Positions 1 through 12,183 of a DNA stretch of 64,000 nucleotides are shown in pieces. Each line of letters opens with the position of its first letter. The first letter of the stretch is position 1. This DNA is from Paracoccus indicus (lineage in GTDB: Bacteria; Pseudomonadota; Alphaproteobacteria; Rhodobacterales; Rhodobacteraceae), in contig NZ_PYWA01000002.1 in assembly GCF_003056335.1 (NCBI RefSeq), positions 62,001 to 126,000 of the forward strand, given 5' to 3'. Made by a program: the position numbers and the translations under genes. The notes under the pieces are model-generated. The model did not search any database. It saw nothing but the letters and a program-made list of their open reading frames with translations, and was not told the DNA's origin.

Positions 1-1473
<1,473 letters not shown>

Positions 1474-1483
1474 GGGGGGATAG

Positions 1484-2356
1484 ATGCCCAGTCTCAAGGA
1501 TCTCAAGAACCGGATCGGAAGCGTCAAGAACACGCGGAAGATCACCAAGGCGATGCAGATGGTCGCCGCAGCGAAACTGCGCCGTGCGCAGGACGCCGCG
1601 GAGGCTGCCCGCCCCTACGCCGACCGCATGGCCGCAGTGATGGCCGGACTGACCGCGAATGCCGCGGATCAGGCCGGCGCACCGCGCCTGCTGGCCGGAA
1701 CGGGTGACGACAGGCGCCACCTGCTTGTGGTCATGACGGCGGAACGCGGCCTTGCCGGCGGCTTCAACAGCTCGATCGTCAAGCTGGCACGCCAGCATGC
1801 CGAACGGCTGCGGGGCGAAGGCAAGGAAGTGGCCATCCTGACCGTGGGCAAGAAGGGTCGCGAACAGCTGAAGCGTGAATACGGCAACCTGTTCGTGCAT
1901 CACGTCGATCTGTCCGAGGTCAAGCGCATCGGCTATGAGAACGCGCGCCAGATCACCGACGAACTGCTGTCGCGTTTCGACGGCGGCGACTTCGACGTGG
2001 CGACGATCTTCTACAACCGCTTCGAATCGGTGATCAGCCAGGTCCCGACCGCCAAGCGGGTGATCCCGGCCGAAGCGCCTGCAGAGGCTCCTGCCGCGAA
2101 CTCGCTCTATGACTATGAACCCGGAGAAGAGGCCCTGCTGGCCGAGCTTCTGCCGCGGTCGGTGGCGACGCAGATCTTCGCGGCGCTTCTGGAAAATGCA
2201 GCGTCCGAGCAGGGCGCGCGGATGAGTGCCATGGACAACGCCACGCGCAACGCGGGCGACATGATCGACCGACTGACGACCGAATACAACCGGACCCGCC
2301 AGGCCGCGATCACCAAGGAACTCATCGAAATCATTTCGGGCGCCGAGGCGCTTTGA
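1484..2356 (+). CDS. atpG: ATP synthase F1 subunit gamma
   Basis: Gamma forms the central rotating shaft of F1 and couples rotation of the F0 ring to catalysis in beta. The 290-residue length is normal. The N-terminal helix [20 protein letters not shown] and the C-terminal helix ending in [19 protein letters not shown] are the two conserved coiled-coil arms. A strong purine run (GAGGGGGGA) ends five bases before the ATG. The stop lies 21 bases before atpD, so it is expected to be co-transcribed with its neighbours. Confidence 0.98.
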   Translation: MPSLKDLKNRIGSVKNTRKITKAMQMVAAAKLRRAQDAAEAARPYADRMAAVMAGLTANAADQAGAPRLLAGTGDDRRHLLVVMTAERGLAGGFNSSIVKLARQHAERLRGEGKEVAILTVGKKGREQLKREYGNLFVHHVDLSEVKRIGYENARQITDELLSRFDGGDFDVATIFYNRFESVISQVPTAKRVIPAEAPAEAPAANSLYDYEPGEEALLAELLPRSVATQIFAALLENAASEQGARMSAMDNATRNAGDMIDRLTTEYNRTRQAAITKELIEIISGAEAL

Positions 2357-2362
2357 CCGTAA

Positions 2363-3802
<1,440 letters not shown>

Positions 3803-3811
3803 GGGGGCATT

Positions 3812-4261
3812 ATGGCCGATACCATGCAGTTCGACCTCGTGTCGCCGGAGCGGAGCCTGGCTTCCGTTCCCGTGCGCGAGGTGCGCCTGCCGGGCACGGA
3901 TGGCGATCTTTCCGCCATGCCCGGCCACGCGGCGACGATCGTGACCCTGCGTCCCGGCATGGTCATCCTTGTCGGTGCCGATGGATCGCAAAGCGAATTC
4001 GCCGTCACCGGCGGCTTCGCCGAGATCAACGCCGATTCCGTCAGCCTGCTGGCTGAACGGGGCCACCCGCGCGAGGAAGTGACGCAGGATGTCTTCAACG
4101 ACATGATGCGCGATGCCCACCGCGAACATCGCAACGCGCAAGAGCGTCGCGATCATGCGGGTGAGGAATTCGTCACCGCAGCCGTCAAGATGCTTGGCGA
4201 CATGCAGGCGATCGGCACCCACATCGGCCTGGACCCGAACCAGTCGACCGTGCCCGATTGA
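3812..4261 (+). CDS. atpC: ATP synthase F1 subunit epsilon
   Basis: Epsilon binds gamma and the c-ring and in many bacteria limits ATP hydrolysis. The first 85 or so residues match the beta-sandwich domain (FDLVSPERSL, LPGTDGDLSAMPGHA). The C-terminal part is charged and helical but diverges from the E. coli two-helix inhibitory arm. In Paracoccus the inhibitor role is known to be taken by a separate zeta subunit, which is not in this window. It starts 9 bases after atpD and is followed by a strong terminator, so it is the last gene of the operon. Confidence 0.96.
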   Translation: MADTMQFDLVSPERSLASVPVREVRLPGTDGDLSAMPGHAATIVTLRPGMVILVGADGSQSEFAVTGGFAEINADSVSLLAERGHPREEVTQDVFNDMMRDAHREHRNAQERRDHAGEEFVTAAVKMLGDMQAIGTHIGLDPNQSTVPD

Positions 4262-4290
4262 TCACGGCTCGCGCCTGATCTTCCCGATTG

Positions 4291-4325
4291 AAAAGCCCCG
4301 GCATCCGTCCGGGGCTTTTCTTTTG
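4291..4325 (+). terminator. Rho-independent terminator of the atp operon
   Basis: A perfect 11-bp stem (AAAAGCCCCGG paired with CCGGGGCTTTT) with a 7-base loop is followed by CTTTT. It lies 29 bases after the atpC stop. Confidence 0.93.
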
Positions 4326-4364
4326 ATCGATCGCGCGGCTATCACTATCGGGTCAGAAGGAAAG

Positions 4365-4718
4365 ATGGACATGCTGCGATTTACCGCCAATGAGGTCGGC
4401 ATCGACCAGGGAGAGCTGACGCTGGTCACCGATTTCGACACCCAGGGACCGATGTGGACCGAGCAGGGCGAACGGACCGTCCGTCAAAGGGTCGAATTTT
4501 CCGAACGCTTCCTGTCGCCCCCGGTGGTGCAACTGTCGCTTGGCATGTGGGATCTGGATGTCTCGACCAATCAGCGCGGCGACCTGCTGGTCGAGAACGT
4601 GACCTCGGCGGGTTTCGACATCGTCTTCCACACCTGGGGTGACACCCGCGTCGCGCGGATGCGGGTGCAATGGATGGCGATCGGTGCCCTGCCGGATGAT
4701 CAGGACTTTATCCTTTGA
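4365..4718 (+). CDS. H-type lectin domain protein
   Basis: This 117-residue protein consists almost entirely of an H-type lectin domain, a small beta-sandwich first known from snail and slime-mould agglutinins that bind GalNAc as trimers or hexamers. What shows it is the spaced motif V-F-S-E-R-F near residue 45, PPVVQLSLGMWDLD, then NVTSAGFDIVFHTWGDT and the terminal VQWMAIG. No signal peptide is visible, so it is probably cytoplasmic unless exported by another route. An AGAAGG run four bases before ATG 4365 leaves the start uncertain between 4365 and 4371; both ATGs are in frame. Its sugar specificity and role are unknown. Confidence 0.85.
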   Translation: MDMLRFTANEVGIDQGELTLVTDFDTQGPMWTEQGERTVRQRVEFSERFLSPPVVQLSLGMWDLDVSTNQRGDLLVENVTSAGFDIVFHTWGDTRVARMRVQWMAIGALPDDQDFIL

Positions 4719-4736
4719 CGAACTGCGGACCCGGGG

Positions 4737-5513
4737 TCATGCACGATCCAGGTTGACCGCGATCAGGCCCGCGACTTGTTCGGGATGGGTGATGGGCAGC
4801 ATATGTCCCGCGCCCGGCACCTGCGCGCGGCCCACGTCGGGCAGACGCGCGGCCAGCGCATCGGCGATGGCGCCGATCACCGGCGGGCTGTCCTGGCCCG
4901 AGATCAGCAGCACCGGCGCATCGATCGCCTCCAGCCCGCCCTCGCGCAGGATGTTGGCGCGATCGTCATGCAGCGTCGGACCCGTATCCGCCACCAGCCG
5001 GATCTGCCGCGCGACGGTCGCTTGCGCCGCGGCGGGCATCGAGCCGATGTCTTGGCTGCCCCAGACCGACAGGAATGCCTGCGCGGCGGCCAGGTCGTCG
5101 CCTGACCGCAAGGCATCTTTCATCCGGTGGTCCGCCGCATCCTGCCCCATGCCCGGGGCCGCCGCGAACAGCACAGGTTCGATCAGGGTCAGGCTGCGGA
5201 CGGCCTCGGGGGCGGCGACGGCGATGCGCAGGGCGATGGTCGCGCCGATGCTGTGGCCGATCAGATCCAGGGGACGCTCGATGAAGCTGGCCGCGATGCG
5301 GGTGACGGCGGTGTGGAAATCCGGATCACCCGGCGCGGGCTGCCAGTCGTCGCTGCGCCCGTGCCCCGGCATGTCGAAGCCCATCAGATCGACCGCCCCA
5401 CCAAGGGCCTGCGCGATCGGGCCCCAATAGGACCCGCTGGCCATCATGCAGTGCAGGGCCAGGGCCGGGCGGTCCGGGTCGCCCGGCCAATGGCGCTTGT
5501 GAAGGCCGCTCAT
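4737..5513 (-). CDS. alpha/beta hydrolase
   Basis: This 258-residue alpha/beta-hydrolase fold protein has the nucleophile elbow GHSIGA (Ser near residue 91), a likely acid aspartate in SGQDSPP near residue 208, and a C-terminal histidine in GAGHMLP. The motif FDMPGHGRSDDW is typical of esterase and haloperoxidase-like members. Its start codon overlaps the stop of the upstream isomerase gene by four bases (ATGA), so the two are translated as a unit. The substrate cannot be told from the sequence. Confidence 0.9.
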   Translation of the reverse strand: MSGLHKRHWPGDPDRPALALHCMMASGSYWGPIAQALGGAVDLMGFDMPGHGRSDDWQPAPGDPDFHTAVTRIAASFIERPLDLIGHSIGATIALRIAVAAPEAVRSLTLIEPVLFAAAPGMGQDAADHRMKDALRSGDDLAAAQAFLSVWGSQDIGSMPAAAQATVARQIRLVADTGPTLHDDRANILREGGLEAIDAPVLLISGQDSPPVIGAIADALAARLPDVGRAQVPGAGHMLPITHPEQVAGLIAVNLDRA

Positions 5514-6109
5514 GACCGGGCCAGGTGGCGGTCCAGCATGTCCAGCCGATCCTGACCCCAGAAACGTTCGTCGCTGTCGGTGACGATATAGAGGGGCGCG
5601 CCGAAGACCCCTGCGGCCACCGCCTGTTCCAGATTGCGGCCATAGGTTTCGGCCCCCGTGAACAGCCCGCTGTCGGCCAGCCTGGGGTCGAAGCCGTTCG
5701 CGGACAGCAGGTCGCGGATGACGTCATCCTCGGCGATGTTGCGTTCCTCGACCCAGCAGGCGCGCAGAAAGCCCTGCACCAGTCCCGCCAGATCGCCGCC
5801 GCCCGCATCCTGCGCTGCGATGATCGCATAGGACGAGGGTGCCATGTTCGTCGGGAAATACGCGGGCTTCAGGTTGATTGGCATCTCCAGATGCTCCGCC
5901 CAACGCGGCAGTTCCTGGTTGCGATAGGCGGTGCGGTTCGGGTGGCGCCGCGCTGGCGGCAGGCCGCCGGTGCGGTCGAACAGCTGCATCAAGTCCAGCG
6001 GCTTGTAGGTGATGGTCGCACCGTGGCGTTCCGCGATCCGTTCCAGACGATCACCGGCAAGATAGCACCAAGGGCTGATCGTCCCCAGATAATAGTCGAT
6101 ATTCGGCAT
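5510..6109 (-). CDS. 2-hydroxychromene-2-carboxylate isomerase / DsbA-family protein
   Basis: This 199-residue protein belongs to the kappa-class GST-like, DsbA-fold family that includes 2-hydroxychromene-2-carboxylate isomerase of naphthalene degradation. The N-terminal DYYLGTISPWCYLAGDRL carries the family's Ser-Pro active site in place of a thioredoxin CXXC. The C-terminal VFGAPLYIVTDSDERFWGQDRL is the conserved cis-Pro and tail segment. No other aromatic-degradation genes are nearby, so the actual reaction may be a different glutathione-dependent isomerisation. It is translationally coupled to the hydrolase downstream and transcribed away from prs. Confidence 0.85.
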   Translation of the reverse strand: MPNIDYYLGTISPWCYLAGDRLERIAERHGATITYKPLDLMQLFDRTGGLPPARRHPNRTAYRNQELPRWAEHLEMPINLKPAYFPTNMAPSSYAIIAAQDAGGGDLAGLVQGFLRACWVEERNIAEDDVIRDLLSANGFDPRLADSGLFTGAETYGRNLEQAVAAGVFGAPLYIVTDSDERFWGQDRLDMLDRHLARS

Positions 6110-6126
6110 GGGCCCGTCCTTCTAGG

Positions 6127-6164
6127 TTTGCCCGCAGGCTAGCCCGGTGCTAAGGCGTGTGCAA
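6127..6164. promoter_or_regulatory. Divergent promoter candidates, isomerase gene and prs
   Basis: On the plus strand TTTGCC (6127-6132) is followed after 17 bases by CTAAGG (6150-6155), placing transcription start some 35 bases before prs. On the minus strand TTGCAC (6164-6159) is followed after 17 bases by TAGCCT (6141-6136), serving the isomerase gene. The two candidate promoters overlap, so they may compete. This rests on pattern only. Confidence 0.4.
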
Positions 6165-6195
6165 TCTGACGCAACCCGCCAAAGGCCATTCCCAC

Positions 6196-7215
6196 ATGCC
6201 CGTCATGACCGAACCCAAGCTGATCTCCGGCAACTCGAACCGACCGCTGGCCAAGGCCATTGCGCGCCGCATGTCCATGCACCGCGGCATGAGCGTCGGC
6301 CTGCTGGATGCCCGTGTCGAACGCTTCAACGATCAGGAGATCTTCGTCGAGGTCTATGAGAACGTCCGTGGCGAGGACATGTATGTCATCCAGCCGACCT
6401 CGAACCCGGCCAATGACAACCTGATGGAGCTGCTGGTCATCACGGACGCGCTGCGCCGGTCGTCGGCCTCGCGCATCACGGCCGTGATCCCCTATTTCGG
6501 CTATGCCCGCCAGGACCGCCGCGCCAAGGCTCGCACCCCCATCAGCGCCAAGCTGGTCGCGAACCTGCTGACCGAGGCCGGTGTCGACCGCGTGCTGACG
6601 CTGGACCTGCACGCGGCCCAGATCCAGGGCTTCTTCGATATTCCGGTGGACAACCTTTATGCCGCGCCGGTCTTCGCGCTGGACGTGCAGCATCACTTCA
6701 AGGGCCGGATGGACGACCTGATGGTGGTCTCGCCCGACGTGGGCGGCGTGGCCCGCGCGCGTGAACTGGCAACCCGCATCGGTGCGCCGCTGGCCATCGT
6801 CGACAAGCGTCGCGAAAAGGCGGGCGAAGTGGCCGAGATGAAGGTCATCGGCGATGTCTCGGGCAAGGCCTGCATCATCGTCGACGACATCTGCGACACG
6901 GCGGGCACGCTCTGCAAGGCCGCACAGGTGCTGACCGACAATGGCGCGACCGAGGTTCACGCCTATATCACCCATGGCGTCCTGTCGGGTCCCGCCGTGG
7001 AACGGGTCAGCAAGTCGGTGATGAAATCTCTGGTCATCACGGATTCGATCCAACCGACCGAGGCGGTAAAGAACGCCCCCAACATCCGCATCGTGCCGAC
7101 CGCGCCGATGTTCACCCAAGCGATCCTGAACATCTGGAACGGCACCTCGGTCAGCTCGCTGTTCGAGACCGACACCCTGCTGCCGATCTATGAGGGTCTG
7201 TACCAGACCAGCTGA
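6196..7215 (+). CDS. prs: Ribose-phosphate pyrophosphokinase
   Basis: This enzyme makes PRPP from ribose 5-phosphate and ATP, the entry point to purine, pyrimidine, histidine and NAD synthesis. With the start at ATG 6196 the protein is 339 residues. Visible signatures are [20 protein letters not shown], the ATP-binding flexible loop region [34 protein letters not shown] and the PRPP-binding loop [11 protein letters not shown]. An in-frame upstream start at 6157 would add 13 residues outside the family alignment, so it was not chosen. It converges on purD, another user of PRPP-derived intermediates. Confidence 0.97.
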   Translation: MPVMTEPKLISGNSNRPLAKAIARRMSMHRGMSVGLLDARVERFNDQEIFVEVYENVRGEDMYVIQPTSNPANDNLMELLVITDALRRSSASRITAVIPYFGYARQDRRAKARTPISAKLVANLLTEAGVDRVLTLDLHAAQIQGFFDIPVDNLYAAPVFALDVQHHFKGRMDDLMVVSPDVGGVARARELATRIGAPLAIVDKRREKAGEVAEMKVIGDVSGKACIIVDDICDTAGTLCKAAQVLTDNGATEVHAYITHGVLSGPAVERVSKSVMKSLVITDSIQPTEAVKNAPNIRIVPTAPMFTQAILNIWNGTSVSSLFETDTLLPIYEGLYQTS

Positions 7216-7232
7216 TCGGGCGGACCGGAAGC

Positions 7233-7265
7233 AAAAGGGCCGGCGCGACCTGCGCCGGCCCTTTT
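7233..7265. terminator. Bidirectional terminator between prs and purD
   Basis: A perfect 14-bp stem (AAAAGGGCCGGCGC with GCGCCGGCCCTTTT, loop GACCT) has an A-run on one side and a T-run on the other, so it can end transcription of both convergent genes. It lies 17 bases after the prs stop and four bases before the purD stop. Confidence 0.93.
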
Positions 7266-7269
7266 CCGT

Positions 7270-8526
7270 TCAAAGCGCGCGCCAGCCGATGTCGCGGCGG
7301 CAGAAGCCCTGCGGCCAATCGATGGCATCGACAAGCGCATAGGCACGGGCGTGGGCCTCGGCTAGGGTCGCGCCGCGCCCGGTGCAGGCAAGGACGCGAC
7401 CGCCGGTGGCGACGGTCTGCCCGTCCTTTTCGGCGGTGCCTGCGTGGAAGGTCATCTGGAAGCTGGTCTGGGGCAGGGCCTCCAGCCCCCCGATGGCCGT
7501 GCCTTTGACATAGCTGCCGGGATAGCCTTCAGCGGCCATCACCACGGTCAGCGCGTGATCATCGGCCCAATTGGCGCTGACGCTGTCCAGACGGTCCTCG
7601 GCGCAGGCCAGCAGCAGGTCGAGGATCTGCCCGCCAAGGCGCATCATCAGCGCCTGACATTCCGGATCGCCGAAGCGGACGTTGTATTCCACAAGCCGCG
7701 CCTGGCCGTCCTTGATCATCAGGCCCGCGTAAAGCACGCCCTGGAAGGGCATGTCCTGGCGCGCCATTTCCGCGATGGTGGGGCGGACGATCCGCTCCAT
7801 CACCTGATCCTGCAGGGTCTGGGTCAGGACAGGGGCGGGGCTGTAAGCGCCCATGCCGCCGGTGTTGGGGCCGGTATCGCCGTCGCCCACGCGTTTGTGG
7901 TCCTGCGCGGTGCCGACGGGCAGGCAGTTCACCCCGTCGCTGAGAATGAAGAAGCTGGCTTCCTCGCCATCCATGAATTCCTCGATGACGACCGACATCT
8001 CGCCGAATTCGCCGTCGAAGATCAGGTCGATGGCAGCATGGGCCTGTTCGACGGTTTCCGCGACGGTGACGCCCTTGCCTGCGGCCAGGCCGTCGGCCTT
8101 GACCACGATGGGCGCGCCTTGGGCGGTGACGTAATCGCGGGCCGATGCGCCATCGGTGAAGCAGGCCCATGCGGCGGTGGGGGCACCGCAGGCGTCGCAG
8201 ATTTCCTTGGTGAAGGTCTTGGACGCCTCAAGCTGGGCGGCGGCCTGGCTGGGGCCGAAGACAAGGAAGCCCGCGTTGCGCAGCGCGTCCGAGACACCGG
8301 CGGCCAAGGGGGCTTCGGGGCCGATGACGACGAAATCGATGGCGTTTTCCTGGGCGAATTCCAGCACCTCGGCGCGGGACTGGATGTCCAGGGCCGCGCA
8401 TTCGGCCACCTCGGCGATGCCTGCGTTGCCCGGCGCGACGATCAGCCGGTCGCATTTCGGGTTCTGTCGAATGGCCCATGCCAGCGCATGTTCGCGCCCG
8501 CCACCGCCCAGGATCAGGATATTCAT
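7270..8526 (-). CDS. purD: Phosphoribosylamine--glycine ligase
   Basis: PurD joins glycine to phosphoribosylamine in the second step of purine synthesis. The 418-residue protein begins MNILILGGGGREHALAWAI, the usual N-terminal nucleotide-fold motif. It continues with the ATP-grasp segment PIVVKADGLAAGKGVTVAE near residue 140, GPNTGGMGAYSP near residue 230, and YNVRFGDPECQ near residue 290. A longer start at 8583 would add 19 residues that do not fit the family; ATG 8526 has an AGGGCGG ribosome site just before it. It is transcribed divergently from xseA. Confidence 0.97.
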   Translation of the reverse strand: MNILILGGGGREHALAWAIRQNPKCDRLIVAPGNAGIAEVAECAALDIQSRAEVLEFAQENAIDFVVIGPEAPLAAGVSDALRNAGFLVFGPSQAAAQLEASKTFTKEICDACGAPTAAWACFTDGASARDYVTAQGAPIVVKADGLAAGKGVTVAETVEQAHAAIDLIFDGEFGEMSVVIEEFMDGEEASFFILSDGVNCLPVGTAQDHKRVGDGDTGPNTGGMGAYSPAPVLTQTLQDQVMERIVRPTIAEMARQDMPFQGVLYAGLMIKDGQARLVEYNVRFGDPECQALMMRLGGQILDLLLACAEDRLDSVSANWADDHALTVVMAAEGYPGSYVKGTAIGGLEALPQTSFQMTFHAGTAEKDGQTVATGGRVLACTGRGATLAEAHARAYALVDAIDWPQGFCRRDIGWRAL

Positions 8527-8588
8527 CTGCCGCCCTTTCGCTTGATCTTGCGGCGTTCTAGTCTGGCGGGCGAAAGGGAACAAGCCGC

Positions 8589-10157
8589 ATGGATCTGATC
8601 GACGACGACCCGCAGCCCGGCAGCAACGCGCATGAATACACCGTGTCGCAGCTGTCAGGTGCCGTCAAACGCAGTATCGAGGACCAGTTCGGGCGCGTCC
8701 GCGTCCGGGCCGAGGTGGGGCGTGTATCGCGTCCGTCCTCGGGGCATCTCTATTTCGACCTCAAGGATGACCGTGCGGTTCTGGCCGCCGTGACGTGGAA
8801 GGGGCAGGCCGCCAAGCTGGCGCAACGCCCCGAGGAAGGGATGGAGGTGATCGCGACGGGCCGCCTGACGACCTTCCCCGGCCAGTCGAAATACCAGATG
8901 ATCGTGGATCAGATCGAGCCTGCGGGTGAAGGCGCGCTGATGGCGATGCTGGAAAAGCGCCGTAAAGCGCTGGCCGCCGAGGGGCTGTTCGATCAGGACC
9001 GCAAGCGGGCCCTGCCGTTCCTGCCACGGGTGATCGGTGTGGTGACCTCGCCCTCGGGGGCGGTCATCCGCGACATCCTGCACCGGCTGCGCGAACGTTT
9101 CCCGACCCGCGTGGTGATCTGGCCCGTGGCCGTGCAAGGCAAGGACTGCGCGCCGCAGGTTACCGCCGCCATCGAAGGCTTCAACGCACTTCACGATGAC
9201 GGCCCGATCCCACGCCCCGATCTGATCATCGTGGCGCGGGGCGGTGGGTCGCTGGAGGATCTGTGGGGCTTCAACGAGGAATCGGTTGTGCGCGCCGCTG
9301 CTGCCAGCGCGATCCCGCTGATTTCGGCTGTCGGGCATGAAACGGATACGACACTGATCGATTTCGCCTCGGACAGGCGGGCGCCGACGCCGACCGCTGC
9401 GGCGGAAATCGCCGTGCCGGTGCGGGCGGACCTGTCTGCGCGTCTGGCCGAGACCGGCATCCGGATGACGCGGGCCAATGCGCAGGCCATCGACCGGCCC
9501 CGCCAGCGGCTGCGCGATCTGGCCCGCGCCATGGGACGCCCCGCCGCGCTGACCGACGGGGCGCGGCAGCGGCTGGACCTCTGGGGGGTGCGGCTGGAAC
9601 CGGCGCTGCGCAATCTGGTGCGCACGCGTCGTCAGCATCTGGCATCGCGACCCATGCCTGCCGCAACCCTGCGCCAGTTCACCGCGACCAAGCGGCATGA
9701 CATGGACCGGCTTGGCACGCGGCTTGCCACCGCCCGCAGCCGCCGGTTGGAGCGTCCGCGCGACCGGCTGACGCAGCTTCAGGAACGGCTGGACAACTCG
9801 ATGAAGCGGGTCGAGGCGACGACCCGTCGCGCCATCGCCCAACAGACAGACCGGCTGACCGATCTGCGCCAGCGGATGGACCGCGCCATGCAGCGTCGTG
9901 TGCAACTGCGCCGCGAGGCGCTGAACCAGCTGGACCGCATGCGCCTGACGCTTGGGTATGAGGAAACCTTGAAGCGCGGCTATGCCGTCGTACATGGGCC
10001 CGAGGGGCTGCTGACCTCGGCGCAGGAGGCGCAGACCACCGCCCGCTTCGAGGTTCAGTTCAGCGATGGCCGCGTGGCCGTCCACCCCGAGGGAAAAGCC
10101 GCCAAGCCCAAGGGTCGCAGCCGCCCCGTGGACCCGCAGCAGAAATCACTTCTGTAG
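8589..10157 (+). CDS. xseA: Exodeoxyribonuclease VII large subunit
   Basis: XseA with small subunit XseB degrades single-stranded DNA and acts in mismatch repair and in clearing damaged DNA. The 522-residue protein has the N-terminal OB fold (YTVSQLSGAVKRSIED, SGHLYFDLKDD), the catalytic core with PLISAVGHETDTTLID near residue 250, and a long arginine-rich helical region (about 300-440) with repeated R-R-L-E pairs that forms the stalk. The C-terminal segment LGYEETLKRGYAVV is conserved. xseB is not in the window. The last 12 bases overlap the convergent MFS gene. Confidence 0.97.
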   Translation: MDLIDDDPQPGSNAHEYTVSQLSGAVKRSIEDQFGRVRVRAEVGRVSRPSSGHLYFDLKDDRAVLAAVTWKGQAAKLAQRPEEGMEVIATGRLTTFPGQSKYQMIVDQIEPAGEGALMAMLEKRRKALAAEGLFDQDRKRALPFLPRVIGVVTSPSGAVIRDILHRLRERFPTRVVIWPVAVQGKDCAPQVTAAIEGFNALHDDGPIPRPDLIIVARGGGSLEDLWGFNEESVVRAAAASAIPLISAVGHETDTTLIDFASDRRAPTPTAAAEIAVPVRADLSARLAETGIRMTRANAQAIDRPRQRLRDLARAMGRPAALTDGARQRLDLWGVRLEPALRNLVRTRRQHLASRPMPAATLRQFTATKRHDMDRLGTRLATARSRRLERPRDRLTQLQERLDNSMKRVEATTRRAIAQQTDRLTDLRQRMDRAMQRRVQLRREALNQLDRMRLTLGYEETLKRGYAVVHGPEGLLTSAQEAQTTARFEVQFSDGRVAVHPEGKAAKPKGRSRPVDPQQKSLL

Positions 10158-11363
10158 CACGCCGTCCTGGCGCCCGCGCAGCACCAGCCAGATCAGCGAG
10201 GCCCCTGCCAGCGCCAGCAGGGGCAGCATCGCCAAGTTCACCGCGCTCCACCCGTCCTGGGGGGAACCGCCCGCACAGTTCATCAGCCCGCCCGATGACA
10301 GCGACGCCACGAAGACGCCGCCGAAAACCACAAGGTCGTTCATGCCCTGCACGCGGCCGCGTTCGGCGGCGGTATGGGCGCGGGTCAACATGGCGGTCGC
10401 GCCGATATAGCCGAAGTTCCAACCCACCCCCAGCAGCACCAGCGCCCCGAAGAACTGCGGCAGTTCGGCCCCCGACAGCGCGACGCCCCCCGCCGCCGCC
10501 AGGATGGCCAGACCGATGGCCACGATCCGGGTCGCGCCGAAGCGCGCGATCAGATGGCCGGTGAAGAAGCTGGGCGCGAACATGGCCAGCACATGGGCGC
10601 TGACGATATTGGCCGCGTCGCTTGGTGCATAGCCGCAGCCGACCACCGCCAGGGGCGTCGAGGTCATGACAAGGTTCATCAGCGCATAGGACACCATCCC
10701 GCAGATCATCGCGACGATGATGACCGGATTGCGCAGAATCTGCCCCATCGGGCGACCCTGATCATCGCCGGTTCGCGGTGCGGGTGGGATGGGGATGTCG
10801 AGGAAAGCGAAAAGGAACGGCCCCAGAAGGTTCAGCCCGATAACGGCGACATAGCTGGCAAGGAAGGGAACGGCCGTCAGGTCGCTGGTCATGCGCACGA
10901 TGGCGGGACCGATGATGGCGGCGGCCAGCCCGCCCGCCATGACCCAGCTGATGGCGCGGGGGGCCATCTCGTCGGATGCGGTGTCGGTGACGGCAAAGCG
11001 ATAGAAGCCCTGCGCCGACATGTAGATACCGGTCAGCAGCGATCCCGCCATGAACAGCAGGAAAGACCCCGACCACAGCCCCGCCGCCGCGATGGCAGCA
11101 CCAAGTCCCCCCGCCAGCACCGCCAGCAGGAAACCCGCCTGCCTGCCACGCATCTGCATGAAGCGTGCCAAGGGCCGTGCCGACAAAGCGGAGCCGAGGA
11201 TGATCATCGACAGCGGCAGGGTGGCAAGGCAAGGGTTGGGTGCCAGGATCTGACCCGCCAGCCCACCGATGATGAAGATGACCGACATCTGCGCGCCCAG
11301 GATGGCCTGCGCCGCCACAAGGATGACGATGTTGCGCCGGGTGCGCGACAGGGTGTCGGTCAT
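10146..11363 (-). CDS. MFS transporter
   Basis: This 405-residue protein has about 12 hydrophobic segments and the intracellular loop 2-3 region RPLARFMQMRGRQAG typical of the major facilitator superfamily. The second half carries a matching loop, GHLIARFGATRI. ATG 11363 was chosen because the segment upstream is hydrophilic and unlike the family N-terminus. It lies 7 bases after eda on the same strand and is probably co-transcribed with it, but no sequence feature identifies the substrate. Its 3' end overlaps xseA by 12 bases. Confidence 0.9.
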   Translation of the reverse strand: MTDTLSRTRRNIVILVAAQAILGAQMSVIFIIGGLAGQILAPNPCLATLPLSMIILGSALSARPLARFMQMRGRQAGFLLAVLAGGLGAAIAAAGLWSGSFLLFMAGSLLTGIYMSAQGFYRFAVTDTASDEMAPRAISWVMAGGLAAAIIGPAIVRMTSDLTAVPFLASYVAVIGLNLLGPFLFAFLDIPIPPAPRTGDDQGRPMGQILRNPVIIVAMICGMVSYALMNLVMTSTPLAVVGCGYAPSDAANIVSAHVLAMFAPSFFTGHLIARFGATRIVAIGLAILAAAGGVALSGAELPQFFGALVLLGVGWNFGYIGATAMLTRAHTAAERGRVQGMNDLVVFGGVFVASLSSGGLMNCAGGSPQDGWSAVNLAMLPLLALAGASLIWLVLRGRQDGVLQK

Positions 11364-11370
11364 GGCCGGG

Positions 11371-12015
11371 TCAGCCGCGGGGAAGGGCGGCTGCGGTGCG
11401 GGCGCGATCCTCGATCGCCTGCCAGTTGCCCGCGGCGACATCGGCGTCGGTCACGATCCAGCTGCCACCGACGCAGACCACATTGGGCAGCGACAGATAG
11501 CTGTCCGCGTTCTGGGGCGAGACACCGCCCGTGGGGCAGAAGCTGACCTTGGGCAGGGGGCCTGCCAGCGATTTCAACGCAGGGGCACCGCCGACAGCCT
11601 CGGCAGGGAAGAACTTCAGCATGTCGAAGCCCGCGTCTGATGCACGCATCACCTCGGAGGCGGTGACGGCGCCGGGCAGCAGAGGCAGTTCCAGATCGGC
11701 ACAGGCCTGGATCAGGCGGTCGGTCAACCCGGGCGAGACGGCAAAGCTGGCGCCTGCATCCTTGGCGCGCTTGGCGTCGTCAGGGGTCAGCACGGTGCCC
11801 GCGCCGACATGGCCGCCCTCGATCTTGCTCATGGCGCGGATCGAATCCAGCGCGGCGTCGGACCGCAGGGTCACCTCCAGCACGGGCAGGCCGCCGGTGA
11901 CCAGCGCGCGGGCCAGATCGGCGGCATGGGCGGCGTCCTTGATGACGATGACCGGAATGACGGGGGCCAGCTGGCACAGGGCCCGGGATTTCTGCGACTG
12001 GATTTCGGGGGTCAT
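11371..12015 (-). CDS. eda: 2-dehydro-3-deoxy-phosphogluconate aldolase
   Basis: Eda splits KDPG into pyruvate and glyceraldehyde 3-phosphate in the Entner-Doudoroff pathway and may also act on 4-hydroxy-2-oxoglutarate. The 214-residue protein has the catalytic glutamate segment GGLPVLEVTLR near residue 42, the loop GAGTVLTPDDAKRA, the Schiff-base lysine in MLKFFPAEAVGG near residue 130, and the phosphate-binding CPTGGVSPQN. The partner edd is not adjacent. The gene probably leads a two-gene unit with the MFS carrier downstream. Confidence 0.95.
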   Translation of the reverse strand: MTPEIQSQKSRALCQLAPVIPVIVIKDAAHAADLARALVTGGLPVLEVTLRSDAALDSIRAMSKIEGGHVGAGTVLTPDDAKRAKDAGASFAVSPGLTDRLIQACADLELPLLPGAVTASEVMRASDAGFDMLKFFPAEAVGGAPALKSLAGPLPKVSFCPTGGVSPQNADSYLSLPNVVCVGGSWIVTDADVAAGNWQAIEDRARTAAALPRG

Positions 12016-12148
12016 GGCGCACCTTCGATATGTTGATTTGGGCCCGAACCTGAACCCGCCGCCCCCCTGATGCAAGCGAAACAGACACTGCAGCGAATGC
12101 TATGTTACCGCTATCGACCCGGAAGCCGCGGCGCGGGGCGTGAATCCC

Positions 12149-12177
12149 CTTGCATTCGGGCGGGGCAGGGGCTAATG
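12149..12177 (+). promoter_or_regulatory. Candidate rpsB promoter
   Basis: CTTGCA (12149-12154) and CTAATG (12172-12177) are separated by 17 bases, matching the other candidate promoters in the window. It would give a leader of about 110 bases before rpsB. Confidence 0.5.
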
Positions 12178-12183
12178 CGCGCT

